From: Phytophthora colocasiae
Lineage: Eukaryota; Oomycota; Peronosporomycetes; Peronosporales; Peronosporaceae
DNA length: 64,000 nucleotides
NCBI GenBank assembly: GCA_018806915.1
Contig: JAGKQI010000011.1
Span: 1 to 64,000, forward strand
Reading direction: 5' to 3'
Below are positions 57,690-64,000 of the stretch, one piece after another. Numbering within the stretch: the stretch's first letter is position 1; every line of letters begins with the position of its first letter. The notes beneath the pieces are model-generated. The model saw nothing but the letters and a program-made list of their open reading frames with translations. It was not told the origin of the DNA and ran no database searches. A program made the position numbers and the translations under genes.

Positions 57690-59102
57690 ATGCAGAGTCG
57701 CTTTCATCTGTCGTTAACCTGTGTAATGCCGATTCGCTTGCCTCCGCTCGTGCCGCCGCCGCCACTGCGAGCGCCTGTAGCACGCACTACCGTTGCAGAT
57801 TCCTCACCGGCATCACCGCCTTCTTCACCCAGTACGATGACGACTGCTGCGGACCAGAGACGCCGACAGACGTCTGCAAAGCAGCGAGTAACGTTGGACG
57901 ACGTAGAGCGCCACATTATGCAGATTTCACCGCACTTACCGTCAGATACCAAGTGCCGCATGGCCAAGGCGGAGCTCAAGCGTCTCAAGCACTGCGAGAT
58001 CGTGCGCCAGTCGCGCGTACGCAAGAAGGTGAGGACATGGATGCTATACTGTCATTGACATGATAACTTTTTGTAAACCTATATATGACTGGTTAAACAG
58101 AACGAGCGTAAAGGACTACGCCAGGTAAATGACGAGCTGGAAACAGAGCTGAACAATATGCTGACGACCTACAGACGCCAACACGACTGGATGCAGTTCG
58201 ACGAACGCAGTCTACGCGATGTTCTGTTCAAAAAGTTTGTGCATTCGATCTACGAGGTGCGCGGACTCCGCAGAGAAAGCTCGGAGCTCAAAGACCAGAT
58301 CCTCATCTACGACGCACTGGGAGAGTAGATGCAACGGCTTCAGGAAGACTTTACAATTCCGAGACAACTTGGCTCGAGAACGTCCATCGGCACAGTCCAC
58401 TTCCAGGAACTCTCGGTGGAAGAAGCTAGAGATATCATGATCGATTCGCACCGGCAAGCAACATCATTCTTCGAAACGATGCAGAAGGTGGAGGCTGGGG
58501 AGGAGGAGAAGACGATGGGTTGGACGCAGCACCAACGGATCACACAGGACGGAAGAGTGCAGTTCAACTTTACAAAGAGGATTGAGACCATTGGGACGGA
58601 GGAGCTGGTGCACAAGAGCTGGGAAATGTACTGCGACTTTGGACTGTATCACGGCATCTATTCGTCCGTGCAGAAGCTCGAGATTCTACAGAAAATCAAT
58701 GACAACACGCTGTTGATCCGCCGAGACCTACAGGAAGGGAGCTCAGCACCAATATTCCGCACAGTCTTCCTGCTGTTCCGGATACGACTGCCGAATGGAT
58801 ACCTCATCTGTTTCAGATCGCATAACCCCGCGGTGTGCGTCGAGGACGACGACGACCCGAATGTGCAGTGGATGGAAATGTTTTACTGGCTTATGATCAC
58901 GGACCCACCCCAAGAGGATGCAGAACAGGGAGTTGTTGGGCCTCAAAGACCTCCCGTGCGAGGTTGTGATGTCACATTTGGGGGCAATCTCCTCAACGGC
59001 CGAAGCAGAAAGCACGCCACGATTTGGAAGTACCAGATCGCGATGGCTCTACTCCGTTGGGAGAGTAACACTGCTGCGCCATTGTTCGCGCTGTATGGAT
59101 AG
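57690..59102 (+). CDS. bZIP-like/START-like oomycete protein, copy d, with an in-frame TAG
   Basis: Exon 1 is 57690-58028 (an alternative in-frame ATG at 57726) and exon 2 is 58101-59102. The 72-nt intron has GTGAGG...AAACAG ends and phase 0. The basic region (KRLKHCEIVRQSRVRKK) is spliced to a helix (NERKGLRQVNDELETELNNM). A TAG at 58326-58328 falls in frame after DALGE, and the same frame then continues as MQRLQEDF into a 257-codon START-like domain ending at 59102. One base change separates this from a full protein, so it may be a sequencing error, a nonsense allele or readthrough. Domain order matches copy c at 54174, which lies in the same orientation. Confidence 0.6.
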
Positions 59103-59357
59103 TGCTAATTTCTCTAATATTTATCCAAAACTGTATAGGACGAACTTAGTAGTAGGTAGCCATTATTGCGCCATGTTGGCTACGATTGTATTGCCTATCA
59201 AAAAGTCCCTGCTATTTTGTATAATATTTAGTTGGACTCCACTCTAGAAACTCTTAAGCGCTATGGACGATCAGAGATACCTTTCGATGCCATGATTAAG
59301 CAGATGAGTGCAAGTAAGAAGATCTCAATTAGCAAAAGGATTGCAACGCTTGGACGA
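59103..59357. other. Convergent intergenic region
   Basis: Between the stop of the bZIP/START-like gene and the stop of the nuclease-like gene. Nothing else recognised. Confidence 0.5.
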
Positions 59358-60114
59358 TCATATGTAAGATATTTCTTGCAGCATCGTGTAAATTTTCCCG
59401 ACGATTTCTTTTAATCCTTCAAAAGTCGGTATGGTATCGGTGAGTGGAAGAGTACACTCTTGCTGTCGGACCCTCTCGTCTTCACTGATCAAGAACTTCC
59501 ACTCGAGAAAATTAGTCACAATGCCATACACCACAGATAGTTCTTCGACATCAGCAACAACTTCCAGCCCCGTCACATTCTGAACCAGTCCTTGCAGCAT
59601 ATCTTCACGCTTTGCTTGGACAAGTGAAATTCTCTTGGTGCCACGCTGGAGCACGAACTCGAATCGACCTTTCAGGAGCACGTTCTTCCCAACGACGTCT
59701 TCTTTGACTAATATGCGGACATTCTTGAGTAGACGACTAACAGTTTCAAGGATCGGGGCGATAAAAAGCAATCTCTTGGCTTCTTTCCCATCCCAGAGTT
59801 GTCCATAGAGTTCCCGCATGTCAACAATACGAGCGAGGAGTAGCTCGATCTCAGCATCAGGAATATCGCTGGGCTGAAGGTCGTAAGAATCGTCGAAGTT
59901 GTAAATAGGTTTGATATCTTCCTAACAAAGACTCGAATAGTCCGCAGTCTTGTCGACATCGTGTTTTTTCCGCTTTTTGTGTGTTTTTCTTCGCGTTTGT
60001 CTTCTGGTTCACCTCTTGATTCTTCTGACGAATCATTGCATTGATTGCAGCCCATCGCTTAAGACGTTCGGAGTGACGGTATATTGTAGTTGGTGGTGCC
60101 ACGCCGAGAGCCAT
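59358..60114 (-). CDS. PD-(D/E)XK nuclease-like protein, C-terminal part of a disrupted Crinkler
   Basis: The model has two exons, 60114-60013 and 59921-59358. The 91-nt intron has GTGAAC...GTTAG ends and phase 0, and the product is 221 aa. From residue about 100 the pattern is that of a PD-(D/E)XK domain: a strand with E (KGRFEFVLQRG, E122), then ISLVQAKRED (Q136, K138) and GLVQNVTGLE. Related oomycete proteins, as I recall, have E-A-K at this place; here Q replaces the acidic residue, which could impair cutting. The frame is open further upstream. Just before it, on the same strand, is a Crinkler DI/HVLVVV segment in another frame (60255-60140). I therefore read this as the C-terminal module of a broken effector, although it could be expressed alone from the ATG at 60114. 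Confidence 0.5.
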
Positions 60115-60139
60115 GGCTGGGGAGCGGTCGTTTTCTTCC

Positions 60140-60255
60140 CGCTTCGAACTACCACCAGCACGTGGATAGCCTTCTTCGTCGGAGCACCTCCAAACACGTC
60201 GCCAATCTCTTCCGCTGGGTCGATTTCTCCGTCCAGTAGCCCCTTTACGTGATCA
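60140..60255 (-). pseudogene. Crinkler (CRN) middle segment with the HVLVVV motif
   Basis: The minus-strand frame reads LLDGEIDPAEEIGDVFGGAP and ends in AIHVLVVVRS. This resembles the end of the CRN N-terminal region (DI/DWL part plus the conserved HVLVVVP, where the proline is Arg here). CRNs are oomycete effectors with a conserved N-terminus and interchangeable C-terminal domains joined after this motif. The matching N-terminal LFLAK-type domain is not upstream on this strand. It lies on the opposite strand from 60249, which implies an inversion. The frame ends at TGA shortly after. Confidence 0.65.
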
Positions 60256-60518
60256 GGAAGCTTTTCAGTGCGATCGTTGGTGCGGCGGGCAGCGCGTTCT
60301 CGGTGAGGGTAGATGAGAGCGACACGGTGGGCGACTTGAAGAAGGTAATCAAGGTGGAAAATGCAAGAACTATTACGTGTGGCGCCAAAGACCTGCAGCT
60401 CTTCCCGAACGATGCTGGTGTGAGGGAGAATTTACGAGCGTATTTAAGGTGTACATGTTTGAAAGAACCAGATTACTTAATGTCTATTCCCAATGGTCTG
60501 CTCAATTCCAAATTTTGA
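60249..60518 (+). pseudogene. Crinkler (CRN) N-terminal LFLAK-type domain, fragment
   Basis: From 60249 the plus frame shows the CRN N-terminal ubiquitin-like fold signature, with [23 protein letters not shown] and then AKDLQLF. The usual LFLAK motif is LFPND here. Homology stops near 60406, and the frame runs on to a stop at 60518 with no CRN-like sequence. No ATG precedes it: the frame opens at GTG, with a TAG at 60237. It therefore cannot start as in a normal CRN. It is head to head with the CRN middle segment on the minus strand, with almost no gap. Confidence 0.7.
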
Positions 60519-61455
60519 AGGATCAGTTGATGTGAAGGAGCAGCACGACGGTAGTCATCTTTTGTCACCTGGGACCTCAGAGTTTACGCGAACCAGGCGG
60601 CGTATGACCAGCCAACCGCTACAAGTGAACTCGGCGATCGAGTATGGCGAGATGGATGTTATACTTTGATGGTTTTTATTCTTGATTAGCCATTAGTGAT
60701 CGGGTTCTTTTAAATACATGTAAGATTTTCTTTCAGACGAAATGAAGTCGCTGTCTGATCGGACTACGGGTTTCCAGACCAAGAAGATACTGACGATGAG
60801 GACTGCGTTCCTGACGACGAGGATGTCCACATTCTCGTCGACATCTCAAGAATGAGCTTCGTCTTCTTCGCTCACTTGTACGTTGCTTGAGTTGGCGTTT
60901 TGAGTGTGACTGATGTGCCATGACAGGACGAGTCTGTCCGTCACTCAAAGTTAACATTACAGTTATTTTTACTTTCCGTAATTTACCATCTAGACCTTCT
61001 TTCGGACCACGTATTTATCCAGTCGTCGTACAGGATGTTTATTTACCAGCATGCGGATGAGCTTAACTGTGACCGGAAAACTATCACGCTACTGATCCAA
61101 CAGTTAGGCTTTGATTGCCGATTGATCTCCATTCGGAACAAATGCCCCAAATTTGGGTTGCCCATCAGTCAAGGTAGAACAGTCTATCTACAGCTATTGA
61201 ATTAGCTTGAGATCGTTGCAGGTTAGTCCAAAGAGTTGTCCACCTATCTAGTTAATCAAATTTCTTCTACGTATTTTTTGGATGTTGGGCTCGACCGTCA
61301 AACTATAAAGCAATAGATAGTATTATCTTCTCTTATGATTTCTTATTCCTGATTGGTGCCACCAACTATCTTTTAGATCTCAAGCTATGAGTTCTGCGAT
61401 ATGGTTAGATAGGAACTTGTCGAAGCGTAGTTGCTACACTGGATGGATAGTGAGT
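60519..61455. other. Intergenic region, no convincing gene
   Basis: Short open frames at 60530-60665 and 60735-60870 (the latter with an acidic stretch and HILVDI, faintly CRN-like). No intact gene. AT-rich beyond 60950. Confidence 0.5.
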
Positions 61456-62340
61456 TCACGCTGGATTCTTACGCTTGGCTAAGTACTTCGAGATAGATCT
61501 CTCCTCACGGTGCCATTCAACATGAGCAGTCAATGCACCAGGCGATCGGAATCGCTTGTTGCATCTTGGATAGGGACACACCAGATCAACTTCATCTTCC
61601 GACGACGAAGCCGAATCCTGGTTCAAGACCATTTCCAACACAGGTGCGCGCATCCTGAAACCAGGAAGAACGTCGCCACCGTCAAGATCTCTCCACGCAG
61701 TGTTGTCATAGCATTGTACGTCTCCATTGTTGTCGAGATAGTACTCATACATCCGCTGAAAGTCTGGGCGTGGGTCGATCAGCCAACCCAACTGGACGCC
61801 GTGCTGGAAATATTCGTTTCGCATCTTTCGATCAAGAGCGCTGCGTTGAGAGCCTCGACCAGAGAGCTTATCAATCTCAACAACAAAGGTGGGAACAAAG
61901 GGATCGCCACGATACGTCCATATCTGTTCACGAGTCAAATTCCTGTCATCATGTCGCGGTGTGTATGCCACGTCGGGCATCCTCACTTCGGGCTTTCCGG
62001 GACGCTGCTCCAGAATGAACGCCCCTTGCGAGGTTGTCACTCCGCCTCCTTTTCTAGACCACTTTGACCACTGACCAAGGAGCTCTGTAATCTTGGCCGC
62101 CACCTTCTCGTTGCCATATACGACCATTCGAAAGGGGATGAAGCGACCTTCGTCGATGAAGAACGCCAGCTGCTCGCCAAAAACGGGGTTCACCAGTGGA
62201 CCTAGCTTCTTCACGTGATGATTCAACTGGTTCAGCTCTACTCCAGGATAGTCCTTGACGTAACACAAAGTCGTCTTCGTTTCCAAGTCGCGTACGAGTC
62301 GCGTAAGGACATCTTCGCGAGGTTTTTGCTTGTCCGCCAT
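61456..62340 (-). CDS. Uma2-type PD-(D/E)XK endonuclease domain fused to a C2H2 zinc finger
   Basis: An intact 294-codon single-exon frame with ATG at 62340. Residues about 50-230 match the Uma2 (DUF820) family pattern: MPDVAYTPR (D123), FVPTFVVEIDKLS (E155), then LDRKMRNEYFQHGVQLGWLIDP (K172), and a C-terminal GGDVLPGFRM. The expected D...E...K catalytic set is therefore present. A Ser/Glu/Asp linker follows. Residues 255-277 form a C2H2 finger (C-x4-C-x12-H-x3-H, CPYPRCNKRF...HVEWH). The end is basic (YLAKRKNPA). Uma2 is chiefly a bacterial, especially cyanobacterial, family. Its occurrence with a eukaryotic-type finger suggests transfer followed by fusion, or a mobile-element origin. Substrate and role are unknown. 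Confidence 0.75.
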   Translation of the reverse strand: MADKQKPREDVLTRLVRDLETKTTLCYVKDYPGVELNQLNHHVKKLGPLVNPVFGEQLAFFIDEGRFIPFRMVVYGNEKVAAKITELLGQWSKWSRKGGGVTTSQGAFILEQRPGKPEVRMPDVAYTPRHDDRNLTREQIWTYRGDPFVPTFVVEIDKLSGRGSQRSALDRKMRNEYFQHGVQLGWLIDPRPDFQRMYEYYLDNNGDVQCYDNTAWRDLDGGDVLPGFRMRAPVLEMVLNQDSASSSEDEVDLVCPYPRCNKRFRSPGALTAHVEWHREERSISKYLAKRKNPA

Positions 62341-62547
62341 CGCTGCTCTTTCTCACTGAGTGCTTTTCGACCGAGAAATTACACGATGTGGTCCACACTT
62401 TTTAAGGTCGGTCCTAGATTAGGCATAGTGTCACCTACGGTACTACCCGAGCGGGTGTCAGCTGTACTTAAAGATGTGTGTCGGACAGGGCAGGCATTAG
62501 ATGTTGTCATCCGCGCAAGTGGTGTGTGGCCAATTTTCTGCACAGTG

Positions 62548-62585
62548 AGCGACATTAATGTGTATCCACATTAATTATGTCGCTC
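62548..62585. repeat. Imperfect inverted repeat (hairpin)
   Basis: GAGCGACATTAATGTG and CACATTAATTATGTCGCTC are separated by 3 nt. The arms match over 16 bases with one 3-nt bulge. It lies about 210 bp upstream of the Uma2-C2H2 start codon. Confidence 0.6.
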
Positions 62586-62655
62586 AATGTATTCCTTGTG
62601 CCTGAGAGTAGTAAGCCAATCCGATATTTTTTTGAAATCTTCCCAACTTTCGGAT

Positions 62656-64000
62656 TCACTCCAGCGACTCAATGTCATCGTCCTCTACTGGTGCATACTT
62701 GGTTGACGAATCTGCTACAATATGGCAGAAATGTGTGAATTACGAAAGATAACCAACAACGACAAAGAGTAGGGATTGCGTCGTACCTGAGCTACGGTTG
62801 CGAAGTACCTGTACTGGAGGTGCTGGTTTATTGTCGTCTTCAAATTTCAATGGATTTTGAGACTTCCACTTTCCATTCGTCTCGTGCATGCTGAAGTTGA
62901 CGGCTTCTGTTGTGTGGATACTAGGTACTAGTTCCTCCATAGGTTTCCTGTTGCAGCGTCCACACTGCGAAGTCTCGAGGCAAAATTTGGTGCAACAACG
63001 TGAGTGTGGGTGACGATATCCTGTTGTTCTGGCTCCAATTTCGTCACCAAAGTCTCGTTGCTGTCATTGTTAGCTGCGTCGTTTGCCTTGGCAATGGCTT
63101 CAAGACGCCGATTACTGAGCCAAACACCCCTTTCAAGCCCTCTCCTGGGGTTATCATGGCTATTATCTGGTGAATCGGTCGGTACTTGGCGGAAACTCGC
63201 ATTCCAGTCAAGTGGGTCATTTGCCATTACGATCTGTAGTAGAGGCGAGAAAGCAGCGTAGCAGTCTTTACCTTCTCTTAACGCGTCCAACATCTTAAAC
63301 ACCTGCTTGGGTAGATCACTCAGCTTGATATCCAGGAAGTGAAGGGGTTCGTCTTCCTTTTCTTCTTCAATATCATTTAAAGAAGTAACTGGTGTTTCAA
63401 TTGGAGTTTCCGTTGTCTTTAATCAGGTTGGAAACCAGTGCTCGAATTGACATAAGAGCAGCAGCACTAGCAGAATGAACATTGACCGACTGCTTATGGA
63501 TTTTTCGTAAATCCTCCACTACTTCCAGCAATGCATCCCCCCAATAGTTCTCCATCTCCAATTTCGAACAAGCCACCAGCTTTTCTTACGGAGATGGTCG
63601 TACGCAGCTTCACAGATCCGAAGTGCCAAGTTACTGAAAGGGTGACTATGTAGTACTTCAACCAAAGCTTCGGAACTTAAAGCCAAAAGATCACAAGCTC
63701 GAACACTTCGGACAGTGTACGTACTGATCGCACTACCTAATAACCCCTTCTCTCCGAAGAAATCCCCACGTCGAAGTCCAATTGGTCGAGTGAGAGCAAG
63801 AAGAGAGCGACTGTGTAGTTGAAGATGTCCTCGAAGCACGAAATACATGGCACGGGCGATACTCCCCTCCACTACGATACATTCATCGGATGGGTACCCT
63901 TCGAAGTGCAGATGTTCCACTAACGAATATCTAAACCGTTCCAGTTCATCTAAACCTTCCCAACACGTGGGTTCAATGACGTTTTGATAAACCAGTCTAC
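62656..64000 (-). CDS. Cyclic-nucleotide-binding-domain protein, C-terminal part (possible ion channel)
   Basis: The gene runs off the right edge. Frame 63920-63519 is a CNB fold, with YPSDECIVVEGSIARAMYFVLRGHLQL, then LRRGDFFGEKGLL (phosphate-binding cassette region) and TYTVRSVRACDLLALS. It resembles the CNBD of CNG/HCN/EAG-type K+ channels, whose membrane part would lie beyond 64000. Frameshifts near 63575 and 63420 separate this from a long tail (63302-62928), and another occurs near 62945. The last intron is 62715-62786 (GTACGA...TTGTAG), and the final exon ends ESLE at the TGA at 62656. It could also be a soluble cNMP-binding protein. Confidence 0.6.

Noticed and set aside
59708..60055. 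115-codon minus-strand ORF overlapping the nuclease-like gene
   Set aside because: Out-of-frame alternative of the two-exon model, which has consistent splice signals and a recognisable domain.
60735..60870. Possible second Crinkler HVLVVVP-like motif (HILVDI) on the plus strand
   Set aside because: Only a six-residue resemblance in a short open stretch; no flanking CRN domain.

Overview
The window looks like oomycete nuclear DNA, most likely Phytophthora or a close relative. Three things point there: bZIP/START-like and M96-like gene families, a Crinkler (CRN) effector N-terminal domain, and short spliceosomal introns of about 55-90 nt. Chromodomain Ty3/gypsy elements, a tyrosine-recombinase retroelement and a pogo-like DNA transposon also fit. 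No tRNA, rRNA or CRISPR array was seen.

Layout. 0.3-9.9 kb is transposon and relic territory: an inverted scrap of an ABCA gene, a PAT/Ngaro-type retrotransposon with A1-...-B1-A2-B2 split repeats (541-6893), a decayed LRR-like gene, then an ABCA 3' relic facing an M96-like relic. 10.85-12.7 kb is a pogo/Tigger-like element bounded by TA. 13.0-52.2 kb is a tandem array of four full-size ABCA-type transporter genes, all on +. ABC1 is split by a Ty3/gypsy element (TSD CGACG). ABC2 is uninterrupted. ABC3 is split inside the NBD2 Walker A codons by a second Ty3/gypsy element (TSD ATGGT). ABC4 is divergent. M96-like genes on the minus strand follow ABC1 and ABC2. 52.2-59.1 kb is gene-rich: an ARM-repeat gene, two bZIP/START-like genes and a five-exon coiled-coil gene with a shared divergent promoter. 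59.3-62.4 kb holds a Crinkler broken by an inversion, its PD-(D/E)XK-like C-terminal part, and a Uma2-type nuclease fused to a C2H2 zinc finger. The right edge holds the 3' end of a cyclic-nucleotide-binding protein.

How it fits together. The array is best explained by unequal crossing-over in the linker before NBD2. ABC2 has the 5' body of ABC3 and the 3' end plus downstream M96-like gene of ABC1, which gives a 7.78-kb direct tandem repeat. A linker frameshift shared by ABC1 and ABC2 must predate that event. Many other 1-nt indels are private to one copy and may be uncorrected assembly errors. For that reason most ABC copies are called pseudogene or broken with reservation. The most novel-looking genes are the Uma2-C2H2 fusion and the inverted Crinkler next to it.
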